The position numbers and the translations under genes were made by a program. This document shows, in pieces, positions 1 through 7,303 of a stretch of 62,269 nucleotides of DNA. The first letter of the stretch is position 1. Each line of letters opens with the position of its first letter. Under the pieces are notes generated by a model. It made no database searches and was not told where the DNA came from. It saw nothing but the letters and a program-made list of their open reading frames with translations. The DNA lies in NCBI GenBank assembly GCA_934574045.1, contig CAKTMK010000011.1:1-62269 (forward strand), given 5' to 3'. The DNA is from an uncultured Oscillibacter sp. (GTDB lineage: Bacteria; Bacillota; Clostridia; Oscillospirales; Oscillospiraceae).

Positions 1-210
1 GCGGAACGCATCCCCGCCTGCGGCGAGAATGCTTTTCCTTTCGGGCGCGGCCTCCTTTTCGCGGAAAGCTCCCGCTTTCCGCGATGGAGACGGGGACGCG
101 GACGGGGATACGGGCAAGCTCCATATCCCCCGCGCGGCCCTTTGGGCCGCTCTCGAATGATTTTTCACCCATCGACTTGCGCGCGCCCAGCAGCGGCAGG
201 AGGAGACACA
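1..210. other. gene-free lead-in to moaC with two hairpins
   Basis: I see no convincing gene here. Two perfect inverted repeats are visible: CGCGGAAAG/CTTTCCGCG around 60-83 and GCGGCC/GGGCCGC around 139-153. Neither is followed by a T-tract on the + strand, so they are not obvious terminators. A molybdenum-cofactor riboswitch would be plausible before moaC, but I could not match its conserved core. Reading frames that cross this stretch run into moaC in the wrong frame and are not credible genes. Confidence 0.4.
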
Positions 211-696
211 ATGGCCGAAGAATTGACCCATTTCAACGAACAGGGCCGCGCCCACATGGTGGACGTTGGCGACAAGCCCGTCACCCGGCGGGAAGCGCAG
301 GCCGGCGGCGAGATCCTTGTCTCGCCGGAGGTTCTGCAAAAGATTCGGGACGGGAGCATGAAAAAGGGCGATGTGCTGGCGGTGGCGCAGGTGGCGGGCA
401 TCATGGCCGCCAAGCGAAGCTGGGAGCTGATCCCCATGTGCCATCCCCTGCCGCTGACCCGGGTGGACCTCTCGTTCCGTCTGGGGACCGACCGGGTGGA
501 GATCCTGTCCACCGTGGCGTGCAGCGGCGTCACCGGCGTGGAGATGGAGGCGCTGACCGCCGTTTCCGTGGCGGCGCTGACCATTTACGATATGTGCAAG
601 GCCGTCCAGAAGGACATGAAGATCCAGAACATCCGCCTGCTGCGCAAAAGCGGCGGCAAGAGCGGCGATTACATTGCGGAGGTGCCGAATGGCTGA
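211..696 (+). CDS. moaC: cyclic pyranopterin monophosphate synthase MoaC
   Basis: MoaC converts the rearranged GTP product of MoaA into cyclic pyranopterin monophosphate, the first stable intermediate of molybdenum cofactor synthesis in the cytoplasm. The 161-residue protein has the family signatures MVDVGDKPVTRREA near the N-terminus, IPMCHPLPLT in the middle and the GVTGVEMEALTAVSVAALTIYDMCKA helix region. The start at 211 was chosen because AGGAGG at 198-203 lies just upstream and the protein then begins at the usual family position. It overlaps the next gene by 8 bases, so the two are translationally coupled. MoaA is not in the window and may lie upstream. Confidence 0.95.
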   Translation: MAEELTHFNEQGRAHMVDVGDKPVTRREAQAGGEILVSPEVLQKIRDGSMKKGDVLAVAQVAGIMAAKRSWELIPMCHPLPLTRVDLSFRLGTDRVEILSTVACSGVTGVEMEALTAVSVAALTIYDMCKAVQKDMKIQNIRLLRKSGGKSGDYIAEVPNG

Positions 697-1132
697 AGTC
701 ACATCCGTCAACATCAGCGAGCGGAAGGGGACGCCCAAGCACCCCGTCCCGGAGATCCGGCTGAAGCTGCGCCACGGCATCGTGGGCGACGCCCACGCCG
801 GGGACTGGCACCGGCAGATCAGCCTGCTGGCGGAGGAGAGCGTGGACACCATGCGCGCCGCCTGCCCCATCCCGCTGACCGACGGGATCTTCGCGGAGAA
901 CATCAACACCGTTGGCATCGACCTCAAGCGCCTCCCCGTGGGGACACGTCTGCGCATCGGCGAGACGGAGGTGGAGGTCACGCAGATCGGCAAGGAGTGC
1001 CACAGCGACTGCGCCATCAAGCAGGCCGTCGGCAAATGCGTGATGCCCACGGAGGGCATTTTCGCCGTGGTCGTCCGGGAGGGGACCGTCCGCGCCGGTG
1101 ACGAGATCGAGATACTGGAGGGAGAGCCGTGA
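689..1132 (+). CDS. MOSC domain protein (molybdenum cofactor-associated)
   Basis: This 147-residue protein is a stand-alone MOSC domain, a beta-barrel found in Moco sulfurases and in small proteins coded beside moaC and mogA in clostridia. It reads RHGIVGDAHAGDWHRQISLLAEESV early and carries the conserved cysteine region IGKECHSDCAIK near residue 100. Its start lies inside the end of moaC with GGAGG just upstream at 679-683, and its stop overlaps the GTG start of the next gene. By context it handles sulfur or the finished cofactor, but its exact reaction is not known from sequence. Confidence 0.85.
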   Translation: MAEVTSVNISERKGTPKHPVPEIRLKLRHGIVGDAHAGDWHRQISLLAEESVDTMRAACPIPLTDGIFAENINTVGIDLKRLPVGTRLRIGETEVEVTQIGKECHSDCAIKQAVGKCVMPTEGIFAVVVREGTVRAGDEIEILEGEP

Positions 1133-2151
1133 AGCTCATCAAAACGCAGGAGGCCGTGGGCCACATCCTCTGCCACGACCTGACCCAGATCATCCCCGGC
1201 GAGTTCAAGGGCGCCCGCTTCCGCAAGGGCCACGTGGTGACGGAGGAGGACGTTCCCGTGCTCCTGTCCATGGGCAAGGAGCACCTGTACGTATGGGAGA
1301 TGCAGCTGGGTATGCTCCACGAGGACGACGCCGCGCTGCGGCTGTGCGGCCTTTCCATGGGGAAAAACATCCGCCGCAGCGAGGACATCCGGGAGGGCAA
1401 GATCGAGCTGTTTGCCCAGTGCGACGGATACTTCACGGTGGACGCGGAGCGGCTGTTCGCCGTCAACTCCGTGCCGGACGTGATGCTGGCCACCCGGAAG
1501 GGCGGCACGGCGGTGAAGTCCGGCGACAAGCTGGCCGGGATGCGGGTCATCCCGCTGGCGGTGCCGGAGTCCACGCTGGAGCAGGCCGAGACCGCCGCCG
1601 GACCGGAGCCGATCCTGAACGTCCTGCCCTACCGGCTGAAGTCCGCGGGCATCGTCACCACCGGCAGCGAGGTGAAAAGCGGCCTGATCGAGGACAAGTT
1701 CACCCCCGCGGTCAAGCGGAAGCTGGCCGCCTTCGGCATCGAGACCGCCGCGCAGATCTTCTCCGGCGACGGCGTGGAAAACGTGGCCGCCGCCATCGCC
1801 GAGGTGCGCGCCAAGGGCGTGGACCTCGTTCTCTGCACCGGCGGGATGAGCGTGGACCCGGACGACAACACCCCCGGCGGCATCCGGGCCGCGGGCGCGG
1901 AGATCGTGTCCTACGGCGCGCCCGTCCTCCCCGGCGCCATGTTCCTGCTGGGCTATTTTTCGGACGGCACGCCGGTCATGGGCCTGCCCGGGTGCGTCAT
2001 GTTCGCCGGAGCCACCGTGTTCGACCTGATCCTCCCTGCCGTGGCGGCGGGCGTCCCCGTCTCCCGGCGGGACATCGTGGCGCTGGGAAACGGCGGCCTG
2101 TGCCTCGGCTGCAAGCCCTGCACCTATCCCCTCTGTCCGTTTGGAAAGTAA
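1129..2151 (+). CDS. MoeA-like molybdopterin-binding protein
   Basis: This is a 340-residue protein with a divergent N-terminal half (about residues 1-165) and a C-terminal MoCF/MogA-type fold. The second half shows GIVTTGSEV, DGVENVAAAI, LVLCTGGMSVDPDDNT and a PVMGLPGC loop, as in molybdopterin adenylyl- and molybdenum-transferases. It starts with GTG overlapping the preceding stop (GTGA). The last 20 residues form a cysteine-rich tail (CLGCKPC, PLCPFGK) with four cysteines that standard MoeA lacks. Molybdenum insertion or molybdopterin binding is inferred from the fold and neighbours. It is followed by a GC hairpin, so it probably closes the first transcription unit of the cluster. Confidence 0.8.
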   Translation: MKLIKTQEAVGHILCHDLTQIIPGEFKGARFRKGHVVTEEDVPVLLSMGKEHLYVWEMQLGMLHEDDAALRLCGLSMGKNIRRSEDIREGKIELFAQCDGYFTVDAERLFAVNSVPDVMLATRKGGTAVKSGDKLAGMRVIPLAVPESTLEQAETAAGPEPILNVLPYRLKSAGIVTTGSEVKSGLIEDKFTPAVKRKLAAFGIETAAQIFSGDGVENVAAAIAEVRAKGVDLVLCTGGMSVDPDDNTPGGIRAAGAEIVSYGAPVLPGAMFLLGYFSDGTPVMGLPGCVMFAGATVFDLILPAVAAGVPVSRRDIVALGNGGLCLGCKPCTYPLCPFGK

Positions 2152-2158
2152 CGCGTCT

Positions 2159-2184
2159 GCGCCGGGTGACCGGCGCGGCGTTTT
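2159..2184 (+). terminator. hairpin after the moaC-MOSC-MoeA-like unit
   Basis: GCGCCGG / CCGGCGC stem (2159-2165, 2170-2176) with a GTGA loop, followed by GGCGTTTT. It is a weak to moderate intrinsic terminator between the cofactor genes and modA. Confidence 0.5.
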
Positions 2185-2266
2185 CCCATTCGTTAACCTC
2201 GCTCGAGTATCACGCCATTTTTCCAGCGTATATTATAAAAATTTGCAAAAAAGAAAAGGAACCTGT

Positions 2267-3172
2267 ATGATGAAGAAGTTGACTGCTCTTGCAATTGCGC
2301 TGGCGCTGACCTGCGTGCTGGACGGCTGCGGCGGCTCCGCCCCCGCGTCCTCCGCCCCCCCCGCGTCCTCCGCCCCCCCCGCGTCCTCCGGCACGGCCGC
2401 ATCCTCCTCCGCCGCCCCGGCCAAAGCCGTGGAGCTGCACGTGTTCGCCGCCGCGTCCATGACCGAGACGATGGACCAGATCATCGAGAGCTACAAGACC
2501 GTCGCCCCCAACGTGACGATCCTGCCGACCTATGATTCCTCCGGCACGCTCAAGACCCAGATCCAGGAGGGCGCGGACTGCGACCTGTTCATCTCCGCCG
2601 CCCCCAAGCAGATGAACGCCCTGGACGGCTCCCTGAAGGACGACGCCGAGAAGAACCCCGACGGACTGGACATGATCGACACCAGCAGCCGCGTGGACCT
2701 GCTGGAGAACAAGGTGACGCTGGTGGTGCCCGAGGGCAACCCCAAGAGGATCGAGAGCTTTGACCAGCTGGCCGAGCTGCTCAAGTCCGGCGACGTGCTG
2801 CTGGCCATGGGCAACAGCGACGTGCCCGTGGGCCAGTACACCCTGAAGATCTTCAGCTATTACGGTCTGGAGGAAGCCGATCTGGCCGCCGCCGGCGTCC
2901 TGACTTACGGCTCCAACGTCAAGGAGGTCACCACGCAGGTGTCCGAGGGCGTTGTGGACTGCGGCGTGATCTACGCCACCGACGCGTACTCCGCCGGTCT
3001 GACCGTGGTGGCCAGCGCCACCGCCGATATGTGCGGTCAGGTCATCTACCCCGCCGCCGTGCTCTCCGGCTCCGCCCACCCCGCCGAGGCGCAGGCGTTT
3101 CTGGACTATCTGAAGAGCGCCGACGCGTCCGCCGCGTTTGAGACCGTGGGCTTCACGCCGCTGGCTGCCTGA
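2267..3172 (+). CDS. modA: molybdate ABC transporter substrate-binding lipoprotein ModA
   Basis: ModA captures molybdate (or tungstate) outside the cell and delivers it to ModB. The 301-residue protein begins with a lipoprotein signal: positively charged start, hydrophobic core and the lipobox LDGC near residue 19. A low-complexity Ala-Pro-Ser spacer follows, with SAPPASS repeated, and probably acts as a flexible tether. The mature domain has the ModA hallmarks VFAAASMTETMDQI and YDSSGTLKTQIQEGADCDLFIS, then VTLVVPEGNP and MGNSDVPVGQYT. The first ATG of an ATGATG pair is used, about 9 bases after AAAAGGA. modB follows after 37 bases. Confidence 0.93.
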   Translation: MMKKLTALAIALALTCVLDGCGGSAPASSAPPASSAPPASSGTAASSSAAPAKAVELHVFAAASMTETMDQIIESYKTVAPNVTILPTYDSSGTLKTQIQEGADCDLFISAAPKQMNALDGSLKDDAEKNPDGLDMIDTSSRVDLLENKVTLVVPEGNPKRIESFDQLAELLKSGDVLLAMGNSDVPVGQYTLKIFSYYGLEEADLAAAGVLTYGSNVKEVTTQVSEGVVDCGVIYATDAYSAGLTVVASATADMCGQVIYPAAVLSGSAHPAEAQAFLDYLKSADASAAFETVGFTPLAA

Positions 3173-3209
3173 CCGCTTTTCCCGCAGCCGCAGAAAGGAG
3201 TGTTTCCCC

Positions 3210-3878
3210 ATGGACTGGTTTCCCCTTTACAACTCGCTGCGCATCTCCGCCGTGTCCACCGCAGCCGTCTTTTTCCTCGGGCTGGCGGCGGCGTATTACA
3301 TCGCCCGCCTGCCCCGGCTCGTCAAGGGCGTGCTGGACGTGGTGCTGACGCTGCCGCTGGTCCTGCCGCCCACGGTGGTTGGCTATCTCCTGCTGCGGCT
3401 GCTGGGGCCGAACCGGCCCATTGGAAGCTGGTTTCTCGCCCATTTCGGGACCAAGCTGGTCATGACGTGGTGGAGCGCCATCTTCACCGCCACGGTGGTG
3501 GCCTTTCCGCTGATGTACCGCACGGTCCGCGGCGCGTTCGAGAGCTTTGACGAAACGCTGGCGGACGCGGGACGGACGCTTGGCCTTTCCAATACTTACA
3601 TTTTCTGGCGCATTCGGATGCCCTGCTGCCGGCAGGGCATCCTCGCCGGGACCGTTCTGGCCTTCGCCCGGGCGCTGGGCGAATACGGCGCAACGTCCAT
3701 GATCGCGGGCTACACCCCCGGCCGCACCGCCACCGTCTCCACCACGGTCTATCAGCTCTGGCGCACGGGAGACGACGCGGGGGCGCTCCGCTGGGTGCTG
3801 GTGAATCTGGCCATCTCGGCGGTGGTCCTGCTGACGGTAAACCTGCTGGAGACCCGGCAGAAAGAGAGGAAACGCTGA
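3210..3878 (+). CDS. modB: molybdate ABC transporter permease ModB
   Basis: This is the membrane channel of the molybdate importer, 222 residues long with several hydrophobic segments. The binding-protein-dependent permease signature EAA...G appears as FDETLADAGRTLGLSNTYIFWRIRMP, where the permease docks on ModC. TLPLVLPPTVVGYLLL and ARALGEYGATSMIAGYTPG are also typical of ModB. AAAGGAG at 3194-3200 supports the ATG at 3210. The TGA stop at 3876-3878 overlaps an ATG at 3878-3880, the remnant of the original coupled modC start. The last 35 bases of the gene form the left copy of a 40-bp direct repeat. Confidence 0.94.
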   Translation: MDWFPLYNSLRISAVSTAAVFFLGLAAAYYIARLPRLVKGVLDVVLTLPLVLPPTVVGYLLLRLLGPNRPIGSWFLAHFGTKLVMTWWSAIFTATVVAFPLMYRTVRGAFESFDETLADAGRTLGLSNTYIFWRIRMPCCRQGILAGTVLAFARALGEYGATSMIAGYTPGRTATVSTTVYQLWRTGDDAGALRWVLVNLAISAVVLLTVNLLETRQKERKR

Positions 3879-3883
3879 TGCTG
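3844..3883 (+). repeat. left 40-bp direct repeat at the modB/modC junction
   Basis: Forty bases covering the modB 3' end, its stop, and the ATG CTG that once began modC. The same 40 bases recur at 4862-4901 with one mismatch (GAG here, GAA there, both glutamate in the modB frame). The ATG in this copy now opens a 40-codon frame that runs into inserted DNA and stops at 3998-4000. Confidence 0.9.
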
Positions 3884-3894
3884 TTGAGCGTCCC

Positions 3895-3963
3895 GCCGCC
3901 CGCAGGCGGCGCGGGGGGAGCCACATCTTTTGTGTCTGGTGGGGGGCATCACCGCCCCCCACC
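3895..3963. other. two hairpins at the left end of the insertion
   Basis: GCCGCC-CGCA-GGCGGC at 3895-3910, and GGTGGGGGG/CCCCCCACC at 3938-3946 and 3955-3963. The second spans the stop codon of the HNH gene. No T-tract follows on the - strand, so these look like element-end structures more than a standard terminator. Confidence 0.55.
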
Positions 3964-4293
3964 GGACACCGGGTCCGCGATAATGCCCATGCTGGCGTAG
4001 TAGTCGCAGACGTATTCGGTGCAGGCCTGCTCGTATTCATCGACAAGGCTTTGACGGTCCTCCCATCCGCCGCCGTGGTAGGTATGCCGCTCCGGGATGA
4101 TGGTCCCGTGGGCTTCGGCGTGACAGCGCCAGCACAGGCAGATAAGGTTTGCCGGGTCATTCGTCCCGCCATGGGCGCGGCGGATGATGTGGTGCACCTG
4201 CAGGCCCTGCGGGCTGTCGCAGAGGGCGCAGCGGTATCCGTCGCGCTTGTAGATGGCCTTGCGTGTTTCCTTTGAAATGTTCGCACTAATCAT
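3949..4293 (-). CDS. small HNH endonuclease
   Basis: This 114-residue protein has one HNH nuclease domain. Around residues 15-55 it shows YRCALC, then VHHIIRRAHGG with the His-His metal and catalytic pair, TNDPANLICLCWRCH with the conserved Asn and second zinc Cys pair, and a final AEAHG. Such enzymes nick or cut DNA. Stand-alone examples of this size occur in phages and homing elements. The ATG at 4293 has a strong AAGGAGG upstream and fits the compact domain. It runs against the mod genes and is the only gene of the insertion. It lacks the RuvC domain and length of IscB/Cas9-type HNH proteins. Confidence 0.88.
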   Translation of the reverse strand: MISANISKETRKAIYKRDGYRCALCDSPQGLQVHHIIRRAHGGTNDPANLICLCWRCHAEAHGTIIPERHTYHGGGWEDRQSLVDEYEQACTEYVCDYYASMGIIADPVSGGGR

Positions 4294-4861
4294 TGCGGGT
4301 TCCTCCTTTTGAAAGATACCCGTCTCCACCCGCTGCCGGTCAAGGGCGCGGCCCGTCCGGCCCGTGGCCGGATGGCGGGCGGGCTGGCGCGAACGGGCGC
4401 AGGCGCACGGGCGCGGCAGGCCACCCGGCAGACCGACGCGGGGGCATCCCCGCGGCGGCGGGGCGCGCTTTGTCTCACCCTTGACGGCGGCGGTATCGTC
4501 CAAGTTCTTTCAAAAGGGGGCCGCAATGATGGGGCAATTCATTGGGGCGCAAGGCATCCAGCGCGGCGGGTCCGGACGCGTGACGTTGGCAGTGCGCGGG
4601 CCGTTGGCTCCGCTGGGCGGAAGAATGTGGGGGGAAATTCGGGGCGAAATGGCGCGGAAACGTGCAATTTCGGCCCGAATTTGGGGCATATATGGGGGCT
4701 TTTTGAGCCGGAATCACCCTCAATCGGGGGCTTTTGGGGCCGGTTTTACCTCCATTGTGGTTGGTTGCTCACAGGTTTCTTGTGATGGAACACACGTTCT
4801 ACCAAGTTTCTTGTGTCCTCCGGTGGTTCCCTGCCCCCGTCAGGGGGCATATCCGGTTTTG
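4294..4861. other. gene-free, structured part of the insertion
   Basis: No plausible protein is seen on either strand. The first 300 bp are GC-rich and the rest has lower GC than the neighbours. A strong imperfect hairpin is formed by AAATTCGGGGCGAAAT (4635-4650) and ATTTCGGCCCGAATTT (4667-4682). Near-repeats of the type GGGGGCTTTT.G.GCCGG occur twice at about 4695-4755, and TTTCTTGTG occurs twice at about 4775-4815. TGCCCCC-GTCA-GGGGGCA (4832-4849) forms a hairpin close to the right repeat. This suggests a structured RNA or recombination sites upstream of the HNH gene, but I recognise no family. Confidence 0.5.
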
Positions 4862-4901
4862 TGCTGGAAACCCGGCAGAAAGAGAGGAAACGCTGATGCT
4901 G
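4862..4901 (+). repeat. right 40-bp direct repeat, carrying the working modC start region
   Basis: Second copy of the repeat at 3844-3883, with 39 of 40 bases identical. It holds AGAGAGGAAACGCTG just before the modC ATG at 4896 and so supplies the ribosome-binding site of modC after the insertion. Confidence 0.9.
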
Positions 4902-5942
4902 CGTGTGGACATCCGGAAAAAGCTGGGCGCGTTCGATCTGGAGGCGCAGTTTTCCGCGGACAGCGAGCCGCTGGCCCTGCTGGGCGCCTCCGGCAGCGGA
5001 AAATCCGTGACACTCAAATGCATCGCGGGCATTCTCCGCCCCGATGAGGGGCGCATCGAGCTGGACGGACAGGTTTTATTCGACAGCGCCGCCCGGGTGG
5101 ACCTGCCGCCCCAGCGGCGGGGCGCAGGCTACCTCTTTCAGCAGTACGCCCTGTTCCCCAACATGACCGTGGCGCAGAATCTGGCCGCTGCGGCCCGCAA
5201 ACTGCCGGGCCGGGACGCGCTGGTGGCGGAGAGCCTGCGCCGGTTCCGGCTGGAGGACGTGGCCGGGAAGCGGCCCGCCGCCATCTCCGGCGGACAGCAG
5301 CAGCGCACCGCGCTGGCCCGCATCCTGATCTCCCGGCCCCGGGTAATCCTGCTGGACGAGCCGTTCTCCGCGCTGGACAGCTACCTCAAGTATCAGCTGG
5401 AGCTGGAGCTGGCGGACGCGCTGAGCGCGTTTTCCGGCCCCATCCTGTGGGTCACCCACGACCGGGGCGAGGCCTGGCGCGCCTGCAAGCGGGTCTGCGT
5501 GATGGAACAGGGGCGCAGCCAGCCGGTGCAGACCATGGAATCCCTGTTCCGCGCGCCGGGGACCCGCTCCGCCGCCCGGCTCTCCGGCTGCAAGAATTTT
5601 GCCGCCGCCCAGCCGGGGGAGCAGTCCGTGTTCCTGCCCCAGTGGGGCGTCACGCTCAGCTGCCGCCGTCCTGTCCCGCCCCGGACCGCCGCCGTGGGGC
5701 TGCGGTCCCACCACCTCCACCTGGCCGCGCCGGGCGAGGAAAACGCCTTTTCCTGCGAGGTGGCGCGGGTGATCGACGATGTGTTCGCCTCCATCCTGCT
5801 GCTGCGCCCCGCGGGCGCGGAGCCGGATGCGCCGCTCCTGCGGATGGAGCTTGACAAGGCAGTCTGGGCGGCGCATGATGGAGAAACGGCCGTCATGGCC
5901 GCCATCCGGCCGGAGGACGTGCTCCTGCTGGAGGATCTGTGA
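4896..5942 (+). CDS. modC: molybdate ABC transporter ATP-binding protein ModC
   Basis: ModC powers molybdate import. The 348-residue protein has a Walker A motif GASGSGKS near residue 35, a Q-loop (FQQYALFPNMTV), the ABC signature ISGGQQQRTALARIL, Walker B VILLDEPFSALD and the switch histidine WVTHDRGEA. A C-terminal extension from about residue 230 resembles the TOBE/molybdate-binding regulatory region but is divergent. The ATG at 4896 gives the expected N-terminus MLRVDIRKKLG, and upstream in-frame codons belong to the insertion. Originally it overlapped modB; now its start sits in the right repeat. Confidence 0.94.
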   Translation: MLRVDIRKKLGAFDLEAQFSADSEPLALLGASGSGKSVTLKCIAGILRPDEGRIELDGQVLFDSAARVDLPPQRRGAGYLFQQYALFPNMTVAQNLAAAARKLPGRDALVAESLRRFRLEDVAGKRPAAISGGQQQRTALARILISRPRVILLDEPFSALDSYLKYQLELELADALSAFSGPILWVTHDRGEAWRACKRVCVMEQGRSQPVQTMESLFRAPGTRSAARLSGCKNFAAAQPGEQSVFLPQWGVTLSCRRPVPPRTAAVGLRSHHLHLAAPGEENAFSCEVARVIDDVFASILLLRPAGAEPDAPLLRMELDKAVWAAHDGETAVMAAIRPEDVLLLEDL

Positions 5943-6008
5943 GCAGCGCGCAGAAACTCCTTCGTATTTCTGCGTACAAATCCACAAAACTGATTTGAGG
6001 TGTGTGCA

Positions 6009-6509
6009 ATGGAGTGGAAAGCCGCCGTTTTGACCGTCAGCGACCGCAGCGCCCGGGGCGAACGCCCCGACGAGGGCGGGCCGCTGGTCCGCGCCCTGCT
6101 GGAGCAGGCGGGGTACTCGGTCGTAAAGACCGCCGTCGTCCCCGACGAGCAGGACGAGATCGCGGACGTTCTGCGCCGCTGGGCGGACGAAGGGAGCGTG
6201 CAGCTCCTGCTGACCACCGGCGGTACCGGCTTCTCCCCCCGGGACGTAACGCCGGAAGCCACTCTCTCCGTCTGCACCCGGCTGACCCCCGGCATCCCGG
6301 AGGCCATGCGGGCCGCGTCCATGGCGGTGACGAACCGGGCCATGCTCTCCCGCGCCGCGGCGGGCATCCGGGGCCGGACCTTGATCGTGAACCTGCCGGG
6401 AAGCCCTAAGGCCGCGCAGGAAAATCTGGAGGCCGTCCTCCCCGCGCTGAGTCACGGACTGGAGATGCTCTGCGGCGGGCCGGCGGACTGCGCCGCCCTA
6501 CGGAACTGA
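6009..6509 (+). CDS. MogA/MoaB family molybdenum cofactor biosynthesis protein
   Basis: MogA/MoaB proteins adenylylate molybdopterin so that molybdenum can be inserted. The 166-residue protein carries AAVLTVSDRSARGERPDEGGPLV at the start, LLLTTGGTGFSPRDVTPEAT around residue 75, and RGRTLIVNLPGSPKA near the end, all typical of the family. The ATG at 6009 is preceded by GAGG at 5997-6000; an in-frame GTG at 6000 is less well placed. It closes the molybdenum cluster and is followed by a strong terminator. It could be named mogA or moaB; sequence alone does not decide. Confidence 0.9.
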   Translation: MEWKAAVLTVSDRSARGERPDEGGPLVRALLEQAGYSVVKTAVVPDEQDEIADVLRRWADEGSVQLLLTTGGTGFSPRDVTPEATLSVCTRLTPGIPEAMRAASMAVTNRAMLSRAAAGIRGRTLIVNLPGSPKAAQENLEAVLPALSHGLEMLCGGPADCAALRN

Positions 6510-6535
6510 GCCGCTTCTCCCGCCCTGAAGCCGAA

Positions 6536-6583
6536 AACGTCCCCTGACGCGATCCGCGTCGGGGGACGTTCGTTTTGTTTTCA
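6536..6583 (+). terminator. strong intrinsic terminator after the molybdenum cluster
   Basis: AACGTCCCC-T-GACGCG (6536-6551) pairs with CGCGTC-G-GGGGACGTT (6555-6570) across an ATC loop, followed by CGTTTTGTTTTC. The stem is 15 base pairs with one opposed mismatch. Confidence 0.85.
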
Positions 6584-6620
6584 GAAGCGCCGGCCCAGCC
6601 GATGGGCCGCAGGCGCGCCG

Positions 6621-7211
6621 TCAGACCGGGTCGTGGGGCGAGCGGAGCGCCGTTCGGCTGCACAGCTCCCGCACCTTGGCCTGTATGCTCTTCATGTCCT
6701 CAAACGCCTCCGGCCGCTTCGACGGGTCACGCAGCAGCGCGGAGGGGTGAAAGGTGGCCGTCATCTGTACTCCGTCCCGCACGAACCACTGGCCGTGCTC
6801 CACGGTGATTCGGAAATCTTCCCGGATCAGCTCCTTGGCGGCAATGCGGCCCAGACACACCAGAATTTTCGGCCGCAGCAGGGCCATCTGCCGGTCCAGC
6901 CAGCCGCGGCAGGCCGCTATCTCCACGTTCAGCGGGTCCCGGTTCCGGGGCGGGCGGCACTTCACCGTGTTGGCAATGTAGACCGCCGAGCGGTCCAGCC
7001 CGATCATCTCCAGCATATCGTCCAGCAGACGGCCCGCGTTCCCCACAAAGGGAACGCCCTGCTCGTCCTCGTTCTGGCCCGGTCCCTCGCCCACGAACAG
7101 CACCTCCGCCGTCTCGCTCCCGTCGCCGAACACCACGTTGGTCCGCGTCTGGGCAAGACTGCACCCATAGCATTGCAGGCACTCGCTGCGCAGCGTCTCC
7201 CACTCGTTCAT
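6621..7211 (-). CDS. type-4 uracil-DNA glycosylase (iron-sulfur)
   Basis: This enzyme removes uracil from DNA to start base-excision repair. The 196-residue protein has the family-4/5 layout: CLQCYGCSLAQTRTNVVFGDG with the first cluster cysteines, VGEGPGQNEDEQGVPFVGNAGRLLD as the active-site loop, NTVKCRPPRNRDP and EIAACRGWLDRQ with further cysteine ligands, and TFHPSALLR as the C-terminal motif. The ATG at 7211 has GGGGGAG upstream. It diverges from the membrane-protein gene beginning at 7304. The last dozen residues are not conserved in the family. Confidence 0.9.
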   Translation of the reverse strand: MNEWETLRSECLQCYGCSLAQTRTNVVFGDGSETAEVLFVGEGPGQNEDEQGVPFVGNAGRLLDDMLEMIGLDRSAVYIANTVKCRPPRNRDPLNVEIAACRGWLDRQMALLRPKILVCLGRIAAKELIREDFRITVEHGQWFVRDGVQMTATFHPSALLRDPSKRPEAFEDMKSIQAKVRELCSRTALRSPHDPV

Positions 7212-7303
7212 TCCGTCTCTCCCCCACCGATGATTTTCGTTTCCCGCCGCATGATTTTCCCGCCGCCGGACAAACTGGAAGAAAAGGCGGGAGGGACATT
7301 CTC

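Larger units (their letters stand above)
3884..4901. mobile_element. 1,018-bp HNH-bearing insertion between modB and modC
   Basis: Removing one repeat copy plus the DNA between the two copies restores a perfect modB-modC junction with the TGA/ATG overlap typical of this operon. The unit therefore entered later. It contains one gene, an antisense HNH endonuclease, about 600 bp of gene-free structured DNA, and hairpins close to both ends (3895-3910, 3938-3963, 4832-4849). No transposase or integrase is present. Because the right repeat recreates the ribosome-binding site and start of modC, both flanking genes stay intact. It could be a homing-type element, a minimal satellite with att-like repeats, or the product of recombination with a divergent donor. 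Confidence 0.75.

Noticed and set aside
1..210. Molybdenum-cofactor riboswitch before moaC
   Set aside because: The place is right but I could not match the conserved core; only simple hairpins are visible. A covariance-model search would decide.
2330..2400. Independent repeat element at GCGTCCTCCGCCCCCCC units
   Set aside because: It codes for the Ala-Pro-Ser linker of the ModA lipoprotein and is ordinary low-complexity spacer sequence.
3949..4861. IscB/HEARO-type RNA-guided nuclease for the HNH insertion
   Set aside because: The protein has only the HNH domain and 114 residues, no RuvC or bridge helix, and the non-coding part does not match the known HEARO fold.
4294..4861. Group I or group II intron in the insertion
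   Set aside because: No conserved intron core or domain V was seen, and introns do not create 40-bp flanking duplications.
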